From Lodderomyces elongisporus (lineage: Eukaryota; Ascomycota; Pichiomycetes; Serinales; Debaryomycetaceae), in the NCBI RefSeq assembly GCF_030384665.1, contig NC_083674.1, forward strand, positions 124,001 through 188,000: a stretch of DNA of 64,000 bases. Direction: 5' to 3'. The translations under genes were made by a program, and so were the position numbers. Positions 10,633 through 20,423 of this stretch are shown one piece after another; positions within the stretch are counted from its first letter, which is position 1; the number at the start of each line of letters is the position of its first letter. Below the pieces are notes generated by a model, which saw only the letters and a list, made by a program, of their open reading frames with translations, did not search any database and had not been told where the DNA came from.

Positions 10633-11846
10633 TTATTCTTCTTCTGAAATAAGCTCGTCCTCTAGTTGTTGAGCAGTGGCCTCTACATCAGGCAGGTCTT
10701 CCCGCTCTTCTTCATAATTCACTTTTTCCTTTGGCAATGGAGCAGACTCTCCATCAACTTCTTCAGGTTTGAAAATATGTTTACTCAAGATCCTATTCAT
10801 CTCAAAAGCACCAACCGTTTCTGCATGCAATAATATACGTTAGTAATCTTTATCCGCTAAAGTTTGTAAACAAATAGTAAAAAGAACAAAAAAAGATGGA
10901 GATTGAAAAATCAAAACTTATTTGTTAAAGAAACGGAAAAAAAAAAATTAAAAAGAATAAAAAGAAAAAAAATATCCAAGAGTGGAAAACATACTTTTCT
11001 TAAATAGTTGTTGTAATTTATCGTCGCATATGATTTGTCGTTTATCCGTTGGATTTTGAAGATTATTGTCCTTGATATATGCCCACAATCGCTTCACCAC
11101 TTGCGGTCTTGAACATGTCAGTTCTGAAATCACATTCTGTAGATCTGAACTCAAAACCATCTCTCTATTAAATGCATTGTTTGGCGCGGCCCGTTTTGTC
11201 GGTTTCAGAGAAGAAGATGGTGATGAACCATTGGTACTTGATGATCGACGTTTTGTTCGACTTGCTCTAGTGCCGGCTCCATTACTCGATTCTTCTCGCA
11301 GTAATTTTGCTGCTAGCAAAGCATCTGTTCGTTCTACTTCCTCCTTTTCTTTCCGTGCTTGTTCATTTTGCATACTATAGTATCGATCGAGTATAAATTT
11401 GTTGATTTCCTTCTAAATGAAAGCCCCGCTCAATGTTAGTACTCCAATTAAATACATCCTTAGTATATTCCTTGTTATTCGTTTTACATACTTTGTGTGG
11501 TTTCAAGTCTACTTCAAAAAGCTCTTGTAACGCATTTCGTATCTTTTTCACTGTAATTTGCTCCAAATCAGCTACTCCAAGGATAGCCTGGACTCTAGTT
11601 AGTATCACTCTATGGGTACTTTCCTCATTTTATCTCTCTTTGTTTCTCTTATGCTTATGTTTTTCTTTCTCTCTTTCACTCTCTCTCTTTCACTCTCTCT
11701 CTTTCTCTCTTATGTTGCTTGTTTATTTTGTCTACCATAATAAACCAACGGAGGTTTGTTTACCCAATTGGTTTACCCAATTTAACCCAATTTTGTTTAC
11801 ATACATCTATTGTAGGCAAGTACTTTTCAGGCTCATATTGACTCAT
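10633..11846 (-). CDS. UAF30: SWIB and DEK-C domain protein, Uaf30/Tri1 family (four exons)
   Basis: Uaf30 is the SWIB subunit of the upstream activation factor that drives RNA polymerase I at rDNA; Tri1 is its post-duplication paralogue, so a single ancestral-type gene is expected here. Exons on the minus strand are 11846-11805, 11587-11492, 11412-10995 and 10820-10633, giving 247 residues (S. cerevisiae Uaf30 is 228). The DEK-C-like N-terminal part (about 10-60) contains ITVKKIRNAL and KEINKFILDRYY. The SWIB domain (about 128-205) contains VVKRLWAYIKDNNLQNP and, across the third intron, LFKKK|TVGAFEMNRILSKH. A basic Ser-rich linker separates the two, and the C-terminus is acidic. Exon 1 has only 14 codons (MSQYEPEKYLPTID). 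Identification is firm; the choice between the two names is arbitrary. Confidence 0.88.
10821..10994 (-). other. UAF30: UAF30-like intron 3
   Basis: A 174-nt minus-strand intron with donor GTATGT starting at 10994, branch point TACTAAC at 10845-10839 and acceptor GCAG ending at 10821. Removing it fuses the two halves of the SWIB domain in frame (A|AA, Lys). Confidence 0.92.
11413..11491 (-). other. UAF30: UAF30-like intron 2
   Basis: A 79-nt minus-strand intron with donor GTATGT at 11491, branch point TACTAAC at 11441-11435 and acceptor TTTAG ending at 11413. It lies between complete codons (Lys|Lys). Confidence 0.9.
11588..11804 (-). other. UAF30: UAF30-like intron 1
   Basis: A 217-nt minus-strand intron with donor GTATGT at 11804, branch point TACTAAC at 11604-11598 and acceptor CAG ending at 11588. 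A closer TAG, about 4 nt after the branch A, would create an early stop, so the CAG about 11 nt from the branch A is chosen. The resulting join (Asp|Ala) aligns well with the Uaf30 N-terminus. Confidence 0.85.
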
Positions 11847-12398
11847 TGTTTATAGGTATTGTTCATATATAATAGGTATAGATAAGGGGTGGTTGTTAGA
11901 TATATATAAATGTGTATATATATATGAATTGTGTGTTTCGGGATTTCTTTATCAGATGTAGTTATTTGAATTAGATAATGTTCTGTGAGTGTTCTTTTAA
12001 AATGGAATGGTCGCGAAAACAGGAAAAAGAAAAGAAAGAGAAAAATAATAAAATATATGGAACATATGGAAAACGGCAGGTTAATTTTGTAAACCATAAA
12101 CCACCTCACATTTCCTCACCTTTTTCTCACCTTTCCCCCTTCCTCCACTTTATATATATATAGATATATACATATATATGTACAATTACGCTTGATAAAA
12201 AGGAATGAAAAAAAAAGAAACAAAGAAAGATACCCACTCCAACAAATAGAGAACTTATACTACATTTCGAAAGATCATTTTATTATAACCCTTCTCCTCT
12301 GTTCCTTTTCCTTTTTTTTTCTTTTCTCTTTTTTCTTTTTTCTTTTCAAAATTTTTATTTCTATTCTCATGTATGTAAAATCCTAGTTCTCATATCAT
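11847..12398. other. Intergenic region between the UAF30-like gene and RRS1
   Basis: About 0.55 kb upstream of the UAF30-like start and downstream of the RRS1 stop. It is AT-rich with TATATA runs near 11900-11925 and 12150-12180. No gene was seen. Confidence 0.5.
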
Positions 12399-13034
12399 CT
12401 ATTTCGAAGCATTCTTCAAATTTCGCTTATGTTGCAACTCATTCTTTTTTATTAGTTTCTTCCTCTCGGCTCTGGCCAATGTCCTTGGATCGATCAATTC
12501 ATCTTCGCCGTTGGACCTCTTCTTGCCCTTTTTGTCGTCATCGTCGTTCAATTCAACCAACCACTGATCGTCCAACTTCTTATTGTTACCCTTGTATCCC
12601 CATTTAGATACCCATTCACCTTTCTCCTCATCATACACCAATTTTCCGTCCTTGGTCTTGGCCTTGATACCTTTTCTAGCTGCAAACTCTTCCCACTTGG
12701 TCTTTGGCTTAGCCTTGGGGATTGCCTTTTCTCGTGGCAATGGTGTAGTTGGTTCTGGCAACTGCACCAAAGTCATTGACGAAGATTGACCCGTCAGTGA
12801 GCCTTGATTATCTGTAGTGGTCTTTAATGGCAATGAAAGTATTTGGTTCACCAAGAGCTGCACATTATCCCTTGTTACCGAGGTGAGGTACTGTTCTTTT
12901 TCATTTTCATTCTTGCTGTTTAAAAGTTCATTAGATAAAGGATTTGGGTCAAATGTTGCCAAGTTTCCCAAATCAAAAGTATTCTCTATTGGTTTTTCCA
13001 CCGTTACAGGCTTGTACTCTTTCTCCAGTGACAT
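12399..13034 (-). CDS. RRS1: RRS1, ribosome biogenesis regulatory protein
   Basis: Rrs1 is an essential nucleolar protein that works with Rpf2 to place 5S rRNA, uL18 and uL5 in the pre-60S particle. The 211-residue product is close to the usual length (about 200). Family hallmarks are the N-terminal block (FDLGNLATFDPNPL, about residues 20-33), the central KTKWEEFAARKGIK (about 111-125) followed by KDGKLVYDEEKGEWVSKWGYK, and a lysine-rich C-terminal tail. The acidic DDDDKK patch precedes the basic tail. The ATG at 13034 is the natural start. GEM1 lies upstream on the same strand. Confidence 0.95.
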   Translation of the reverse strand: MSLEKEYKPVTVEKPIENTFDLGNLATFDPNPLSNELLNSKNENEKEQYLTSVTRDNVQLLVNQILSLPLKTTTDNQGSLTGQSSSMTLVQLPEPTTPLPREKAIPKAKPKTKWEEFAARKGIKAKTKDGKLVYDEEKGEWVSKWGYKGNNKKLDDQWLVELNDDDDKKGKKRSNGEDELIDPRTLARAERKKLIKKNELQHKRNLKNASK

Positions 13035-13379
13035 TATTATCTTGTTTCTGTTAAAGTCTTTGTATATATATGAATATATTTATATATATTAATGTATTGG
13101 TATATAGGTGTGTACAGGTGTCTTTTCAAATAAGTGTTGTGAGATGATTGATGAGGTGGGAGTTTTAAGAGAGAAAACGAGATGGCATCGAAATAAATAA
13201 CGATTAATTTTTTATTTTTTATTTTTTATTTTTTTTTATTTTCCTTTTCTTACTATTTGAAAAGACAACAGCTTTATTTTTTGTGTCTTCTTCTTCCTCT
13301 GCAAAGATTTAATTGTTTATTGTTTTTTTTTTTTCTTCTTCTTCTTCTTCTTCTTCTTTTTTTTTCCTAATCGGCGCAC
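13035..13379. other. RRS1 upstream region
   Basis: About 345 bp between GEM1 (3' end) and RRS1 (start), both on the minus strand. A GATGAG core (13150-13155), as in the PAC element of yeast ribosome-biogenesis promoters, and nearby long A/T tracts (13205-13245) could serve RRS1; this is suggestive only. Confidence 0.35.
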
Positions 13380-15425
13380 TTATCTTCTACGCATACTATT
13401 TAACATCCAGATGGATACCAATGCCATTACCCCCAATGCACCACCAGCCATCATAATATGCTTCAAGTTCTCCTGGTCAGCTGCAGCCTTGTCAACTTCA
13501 AGTCCAGGAGTCGCATTCATAGGTTTATTTGCAGCATCAACCAACTGAATGAAAAGCTCATGTAACGATGACGTCCAGGATGAGGAAATGTGTAATGGTG
13601 AATTAAGGAAAAGTTCTCTTGTATAATTTTCCGGCTGTACATCTGACCTCTGCTGCTGCTTGTCCAAATCAGCCTTGAGGGCAACAAACACAGATGGTAT
13701 CTCGTCCAAATGCTCGTATTTCTTTCTCAAGTCCACTAAATACTGGAAACTCTCTGGGTCCGAGGAGTCATATGTATAACATATAACATCACACTCGTCA
13801 AGCCTTTTTTTGTTCTCCAATATGGCTGGTTCCAATTCCCCCAACTCCTCCAATATCAAATAGCACTGTTTGCCACCTCGCAACTCGATATCCTTAATGA
13901 CTAATCTCGGCTGAATTGTAGGGGAATAAACATCACTATAAGAACCATGCAAAAACAGATCCAACAAGGCAGTCTTGCCTGCTTTTGGTGCACCAACAAC
14001 AAAACAATTGAATATGTTTCGATCAGTAACTGTGGTTCTATAAACTTTCCCTTGCTTCTGTCTTGTTTTTCTTGGTTTAGTAACTTTTAGAGCCTTTACC
14101 GAGCTACCTGCGTCAAATCCCAAATACCCAAGGTATTCCAATGTTGTTTTGTAGCTGAGCAACGTGGTCAAATTCCATTGCGCAAGCCATCCTTGTAAAG
14201 TGACGTAGCCTTCTTCATTGCATACAATCGATGAGGGAAAATTAGTCTCGATCCATAGCTTGGGTATCCCCGGGGTCGGTCGAAATAAATTATTGAGTTC
14301 TTTTTCATTTAATCCACCATCGTTATCCTTGTCAAACTTGATGAACAAATCAACAAGAAACCTGTAGCCAGTAGGACTCAATTCTACACTTGAGTTTGGA
14401 TTAACATCAAGGTAAGGAACCAAGAACTTGTCATTTAAGGAAAGGGAATTTGTATAGTGATTTGCTCGTAAAATGCACCAAATGGTTTCGTGTCTTCCCG
14501 ATTCTGCATATAATTTATTCAACAAAATAAACCCATCTTCGCTTATACATCTTGTCAGCTCCAGATTATCCCGTAGTAGTTTTGTATCTATATGCGTTAC
14601 TATATCTTCAAAATCTGCTTGTGACGATAGCGTGCCAAAGCATCGCTTATGTAACTCATTAAAATCGTCAAAGTCCAAGTAACCATCCTGGTCGGTGTCA
14701 AACAAAAAGAAAACCCGCCTTAAAGCTGCCACGGCTCCGGGTTTTAGATTACCCTCCTTGGCATCAAATATGGGTGAGATGGGGTGAGTCACTGCTCGTT
14801 GACACAAATAGAAAGCCTCAACGACGTTATAATTATTCTTTGCACTACACCTCACGCCAGCTTCAATCTCTTTAAATTCATTAATTAAGGGAATGAACTC
14901 CTCGGAATTTTGGTTTTTCCATAACGACTTGGGCGATGACTCCAGCTTGTTTGCGCATAGTATAATTGGCAAATTGACTCCTAGAGACCGTAGCATAGGC
15001 ATCCAGTGCAATGAGATTCTTTCATATGTGTAATGGTCGGAATACACGAGCCAAATCACATCGGCGCGTTTGAGTTCTTGTTGCAAAGTAGCTGGGTCTG
15101 AAGAAGTTGTATCAACAATGGTTGTGGTGTTTGGAACATATTCCGGTACTTCCTCCATTGGATTGAGTGATTGTAGTCTAAGTGATTCAGCTTTGCCTTT
15201 TCGTTTATGATTCAAAGATTGCTTTTTTTGCGATACTGTAAAGTTTTCAATCAGGGCCAAATCGTGTAGGCTCTCGGTATAATCTTTGCGAGATATGGTG
15301 ATTGGTGGTAACACATTATTGACTTGAGAGTCAATGATATTCTCCTTGATCAATGAAGCAATGAGTGATGATTTCCCCACTGCCTCATCACCACAAACGG
15401 CTATTCGTATCAGCTCCGGAAACAT
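13380..15425 (-). CDS. GEM1: GEM1, mitochondrial Rho (Miro) GTPase
   Basis: Gem1 is a tail-anchored outer-mitochondrial-membrane GTPase that controls mitochondrial shape and inheritance and associates with ER-mitochondria contact sites (ERMES). The 681-residue protein shows all Miro parts: N-terminal GTPase with P-loop GDEAVGKSS (12-20), EF-hand FDTDQDGYLDFDDF (about 242-255), EF-hand FDKDNDGGLNEKEL (about 368-381), second GTPase with GAPKAGKT (about 480) and a C-terminal hydrophobic anchor ending in MRRR. Two oddities are visible: an extra basic segment of roughly 30 residues in the switch I area of GTPase 1 (about 60-92), and a G4 motif reading NKLE rather than NKxD (159-162). S. cerevisiae Gem1 is 662 residues. 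Identification is firm. Confidence 0.96.
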   Translation of the reverse strand: MFPELIRIAVCGDEAVGKSSLIASLIKENIIDSQVNNVLPPITISRKDYTESLHDLALIENFTVSQKKQSLNHKRKGKAESLRLQSLNPMEEVPEYVPNTTTIVDTTSSDPATLQQELKRADVIWLVYSDHYTYERISLHWMPMLRSLGVNLPIILCANKLESSPKSLWKNQNSEEFIPLINEFKEIEAGVRCSAKNNYNVVEAFYLCQRAVTHPISPIFDAKEGNLKPGAVAALRRVFFLFDTDQDGYLDFDDFNELHKRCFGTLSSQADFEDIVTHIDTKLLRDNLELTRCISEDGFILLNKLYAESGRHETIWCILRANHYTNSLSLNDKFLVPYLDVNPNSSVELSPTGYRFLVDLFIKFDKDNDGGLNEKELNNLFRPTPGIPKLWIETNFPSSIVCNEEGYVTLQGWLAQWNLTTLLSYKTTLEYLGYLGFDAGSSVKALKVTKPRKTRQKQGKVYRTTVTDRNIFNCFVVGAPKAGKTALLDLFLHGSYSDVYSPTIQPRLVIKDIELRGGKQCYLILEELGELEPAILENKKRLDECDVICYTYDSSDPESFQYLVDLRKKYEHLDEIPSVFVALKADLDKQQQRSDVQPENYTRELFLNSPLHISSSWTSSLHELFIQLVDAANKPMNATPGLEVDKAAADQENLKHIMMAGGALGVMALVSIWMLNSMRRR

Positions 15426-16148
15426 TTATTTTACTTGAAGTATAACTTTTCTTTTGGGCGAGACGGGGGGGGGGAAGAGAGGAGATTTTTGAAGTGTGTG
15501 TGTGTAGATATGTATATGTCTCTCTGTGTTTGAGTGTGTGTCTGTGCCTGTGGGTGTAAGTAGAGTGCTAGGTAGTTTGCATAGCTAATACATACAATTT
15601 GTTTCTCTCATACTCGCACACACTACTAGCCATTAAAATAGTACAATTCTCCATCCTATTTATTTTTTTTATTTTTATTTATTTTTTTATTTTTATTTTT
15701 TTATTTTTATTTTATTTTTTTTGGCCTACGCAGAGCGCGCGGCTTTTTCCTATTTCCTTTTTTTTTTTCTTCTTTTCTTTTTTTTGATGTTTGACAAGCA
15801 AGGGCTTAAGGGGGAGTAGAGAGATAGTATTCTATGATATTTTCAATCCAGATTTTCTACTCCTTAAAAAATTTGGAGATAATGTGAAAGTGAAATTGTT
15901 CTTGAGAATAAGCTTAATGTATTGTTTTTATTATCCAGGTATCTAGATGCTGCAAAATAAAATAGGAAAGTAAAGCTATATAAACTTTTAATGTCTAAAA
16001 TCTAAAAAATAAGCCAAAATTCTAGTGAAGCAAATGAAAAAGTGGACTAAAAACAAAAATAAAAAGGTAGTTATTTGGAAGTAAATAACAATGTATATTT
16101 AATTAAGAAGTAAAAATATAAATAAAGAAAAAAAAACAACCAATGGAT
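15426..16148. other. GEM1 upstream region
   Basis: About 0.7 kb between GEM1 (start) and the zinc-finger gene (stop), both on the minus strand. It holds a G10 run at 15465-15474, GTGT microsatellites (15495-15560) and a long T/A-rich tract (15655-15725). No gene was seen. Confidence 0.5.
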
Positions 16149-16234
16149 CTATTGATAAAAATGCGAAGAATTGAAATCATTGAAATTGGGGTGGTTTATA
16201 GTAGGTAACAGTGTAATATATGAGGTTTGTTGTG

Positions 16235-16271
<37 letters not shown>

Positions 16272-17903
16272 GTGGAACAGATTAATGCTCTGCAGCAGGT
16301 TGCCCATCTGCGAAGTAACCGAAGATGAAAGAGGGGCATTGGAAGAAGTAGTTAATGAGGTAAACGAAGAAGTGTTTCCAACATCATCCTCGCTCTTCAC
16401 CTCTCCTTCACCTTCTCTTCTTCCTCTTCCTCGTCTGCCGTCACCTTCAACCACATTTTCTTCATCGTCATCTCGCACTAATCCTCCTCCTCCTCCACTA
16501 CCACTACCACTACCACTACCAGCACCACCTTCTTCTCCTTCTCTTTCTCCTTCTCCTTCTTCTTCCTCTTCTTCTTCCTCGACAGTAGGATTATCGTCCA
16601 AATCCACGTATGCTGATAAATTGTCATTCATGCAAATATTCTCAAATATACTTTGCTCCTTCTTATCAATGATTGACTTGACGCTGTTTAAATCGCACAA
16701 GGAAAACTCGCTAATTGACGAGAGTAGACATTGCTGGATTTCAGTTAGCCATGCTTTTCTTTGTTGTGATACATTCAATTGTTGGTAAAGCTGAAAGCTT
16801 TGTTCGAGGGTGGAAAACAAATTGTCGTGAGATCTCCGCTGGAGTTGCGTCAAGACCTGTTCAAACGAGAGAGCATTGGGTTGGCTCGAGGCCAAGGATG
16901 GCCAGTTTTTCAAAGGAAGGTAGAAAGCTACAAAGTGGCAGAAAGTGGCTGCATTAACGTTTTGTCTTGCATCGGGCATTGTTTGTTTTGTAAATTGTTC
17001 AAGGAACCATTCATTGGTTAAGATTTTTGCCTTGATGCGGCGGTCGCGTAATTTTCTTCTTAGCTTACTTTTTTCCTTTTGCCCACTAGCCGAGTCGCTC
17101 GACATTTGGGATCTTGCCATGCTTTTCTTTGATACTCTTCTTTTGCGAATGGTTTTGTTCATTGAGTTTGATAGTTCCATGCCGGTGCTACTCAATTGGC
17201 CGACATTGTCTACACTTCTTCGTCGAAGCTGGCTTGAGCGTAGTGCGCTGATTTGGTCTGGTGGGTGTAGAGGGTCGCCTTTCTTTTTGTCCAAATGTCT
17301 AATCAAGGATCCCTTGTGGCTAAACAGTTTTTGGCAAAACTGGCATTCTTTATCAATGTTTAAGAAGTCTGTTCCGCTTTTGGATTTTCGCATTGGAGTG
17401 TAGCTGGTGAATGGCGAGATGTTATTGTTGTTATTGTTGTTATTGTTATTGTTCTTTGTGTTACCAGCATCTGGTGACGACCGAAGGATTGGGATACTCG
17501 ATGAGTTTTCTGGAATGTTTAGTAGTTGTGGTTGTTGTTGTTGTTGTTGTTGTTGTTGCATATGTGGTGGGATTTGTTGTGAGAGTGGCGAGGGTAAGAG
17601 CGGATGGAGTCTTTGGAATTCCTGGAATTGAATTGCGGGGTTCATCTGACTCAATTGGTTTAGTTGCTGGTAGCTAAATGGTAATTGCTGCTGTTGTTGT
17701 TGTTGTGATAGTTGTTGTGGTAGTTGTTGTGGTAGTTGTTGTGGTAGTTGTTGGTTGTTATATTGTGGTTGTTGTTGGTGTTGCTGAAGTGATTGAAGTG
17801 GCTGTTGTAATTGTTGTTGCTGGTATCGCAACTCTTCTCCATTCTCATTCAACTTGTGGTGCTCGAGGCCATTGTTGCTTGGGTTGTACATGCTTAAAGA
17901 CAT
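16149..17903 (-). CDS. Glutamine-rich zinc-finger protein, probable transcription regulator
   Basis: A 584-residue protein that I cannot assign to a named gene. A single zinc-binding motif starts at Cys187: C-x2-C-x12-H, then H-x9-H (CQFCQKLFSHKGSLIRH followed by LDKKKGDPLH). The second histidine is therefore farther away than the usual 3-5 residues. Very long Gln tracts precede the finger (about residues 26-125) and recur at the C-terminus; there is an Asn tract near 150-160 and a Glu/Gly-rich acidic stretch near 430-480. Basic stretches after the finger could be nuclear localisation signals. Such composition is typical of fungal regulators of morphology or biofilm formation, but that is inference. 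The gene has an unusually long upstream region (about 2.5 kb). The ATG at 17903 is chosen; a second ATG lies four codons on. Confidence 0.75.
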
Positions 17904-19679
17904 CTATAGATCTGTTTTCTTTCTTTCTTCCCTTTTTTTTTGTTCTTTCTTTAACCTCGGATTATATCTATAAATATGTTGGCATGGACAGCTTTGTCGA
18001 TGATTTAAGCTTCTTGTGATATTTTGTTTAATGAAGCAAAGCTTTTATCAAGAGAAAAGTGGGTGGAAGAAAAGAAAGAAGAAGAAGAAAATTGGAAAAA
18101 AGAAACAGAAATGGAGGTTTGAAAAAAAAAATATATATATATAAAATGGAATTATGAGGGGAAAAGAGGGACTAGAAGTATCAAGTAAATGGCTTTTTTT
18201 TGGCTGTTGAGTTTAGACAATACAAAACAGTTGAATTGATGTAATGCCTCTGCTATTTCGGTATAGGATCTCCTCAATTAAAGTAAAACTTGTGGACCTA
18301 TTTTGTGTCTGCTTTTCTCTTTCTTTTTTTTCATATATTATAGTATATATTGTATATTATATATTATATATTGTATTTTATTACCAGTTACTGTATTTCC
18401 GCTTCACTGTATATCAAAAGTTAATATCAATTTATGAAGAAGGAATGTGAGTGAGAGAGTGTGAGAGAGAGTGTGAGAATGAAAAAAAGGGGGGAAGCCG
18501 TATATAGATTGAAGTGTTGTTGTTTTCTTTTTTTTTTTTGGGGTTTAATTTATTTCAAAAGTGGGGGAGAAAGTGGGAGAGAGCAAAGGAGAAGGTCTTT
18601 TGTGTTTGTTTTATTTTTTATGTATATATGTATTAAAATGATGGACAAATTCTGTCATTGCAATTGCATATATATATGTATATGTACTGTGAGTATATTA
18701 AAAACAGTGGATGCTAGTGGTTGTTGCTATTGTTGTTGTTGCTATTGTTGTTCTTACTGTTGTTCTTACTGTTGATGTTTTGTTTATGAAAAACAGTATG
18801 GACAATCAATCTCCCAAATAAGAGATCAAAAAAAAAGAAAAAAAAAAGAATAAAAAAAGAATAACTCTGGAGTAAGTAGCTCAAAGGTAAGCTAAAAGAA
18901 TGTGCGTTATTGTGTTTGTCTTTTTTTATTTTCAAATTAAGTCAAGGATATATGCATGTGGGAATAATTGTATTCTTTAAAGGAAGGAAAGAGAAGAAGT
19001 TTCTTACTAATGTGACTATGGCTTTAACTATAGATCTAGCTTATGTTGTCGATATATACTCCCTTTTTTCTTTCTCTCTATTTGTATTGTTTTAATAACA
19101 GCTATGTTCTTCCCTTTCCCTTTCCTCAACTTCTTTTGTTTTTAACTTGTTTTCCCAATTTTTCTTTTTGTTGTTTTTGTCTGTGGGTGCAATGATCAGA
19201 AAGTGGTAGCTGTTATTCTGAAATATTATTACTCGATTGAGAAATATAAATTTTTTTACAACAAAAAAACAATCACAATCCCAAAGTCTCTCTCTCTCTC
19301 TCTCCCTCTCTTTTGGTATTTCCTTTGGGTTTTGTGTAATAATAATATTAATAATAATAATAATAATAATAAATAAATTAAAAGAAAGAAAGACTGATAA
19401 TTCCGTTCGGCGGAGAAGGAGGAAAGAAAGAAGGAAAAGAGGGAGTCATAGTTAATAATAATAATAATAATAATAAAGAAGAAGAAGACAGTTATGGGGG
19501 GAGGAAGAGTATTGGGGTGTTGGGGAAAAGCGGTTTTATTCCAAACAATAATTTTTCTTCTTTCTAACCACTCACTGCAACAGGGCTTGAGAAAGTTATA
19601 AGATCTCCTTCATTGTGCCAACTTATTCTAAAGTCATAACCAATCATGTGCCTTGCATTCCATTCTTTTAGGAATATAC

Positions 19680-19712
<33 letters not shown>

Positions 19713-20423
19713 CATATTCAAGGTATTCTCTATACTTCTTTGATTAGGATGCTCTATGACATAGTGCTCTCATTTTGTACTTGACTTAGAGTCCCTTTTT
19801 TTTACTCTTAATCACATCACTCCTAAGAAAATCCATCAATTGCTGCTCTAATTGTGGTATATATGACTTTATAAAACACAATTTTTCTTTATCTATACCC
19901 TCCCCCCCCCTAGTATTGCTTTGTTCTGATTACGTATCTTTCCCTCTCTGGTTCACATATCTAATTTCTTTTTGACGTTTATGCATTTCCCTCAACATCT
20001 TTGGATGAGAGACAAAGAGGTGCGGGGAAGAGGTGAGGGGAAAGAACTAAAGAGCAGATCTTTGAACTATTGTCTCTTTTATTTTTTATATTTTTTATTT
20101 TTTTATTTATTTTATTTTCTTTTCTTTTTTTTAACGATTTTCGGACTTCTTTCCAGTTATGGGATGACCCTTCTCCTCCTTTTTAAATTTTTATATATAT
20201 TTTATATTTTTTAATTTTTATATATTTTTTGTATTCCTCATTAATCGTCATCGTTTTCAAATCGACTCTCAAAACCTCTCCTTGCTGATGCATTAGAACC
20301 TGTAATCTTACAAACCCTTACCCCACCTTTTGCTTTGATATACACACACTCACACATATAGAGAAAATATAGATAATGAAAAACACTTATAGTTATCTAG
20401 TTAATATTACTTTATTCATTCTT
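17904..20423. other. Long upstream region of the zinc-finger gene
   Basis: About 2.5 kb without a convincing gene, between the zinc-finger gene start and the LRO1 stop (both minus). It contains TATAT runs (for example 18340-18375, 19676-19712), a CT microsatellite (about 19287-19312), AAT/TAA triplet runs (19340-19375 and 19453-19480) and a C-rich run near 19900. Short open frames here are low complexity. It is best read as a large regulatory region. Confidence 0.5.

Noticed and set aside
16171..16788. Long plus-strand ORF opposite the zinc-finger gene
   Set aside because: It is Cys/Ser/Pro-rich and mirrors Gln and Glu/Gly repeats of the real gene on the other strand.
18910..19095. Plus-strand ORF in the zinc-finger upstream region
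   Set aside because: Short, hydrophobic, and without similarity or start context.
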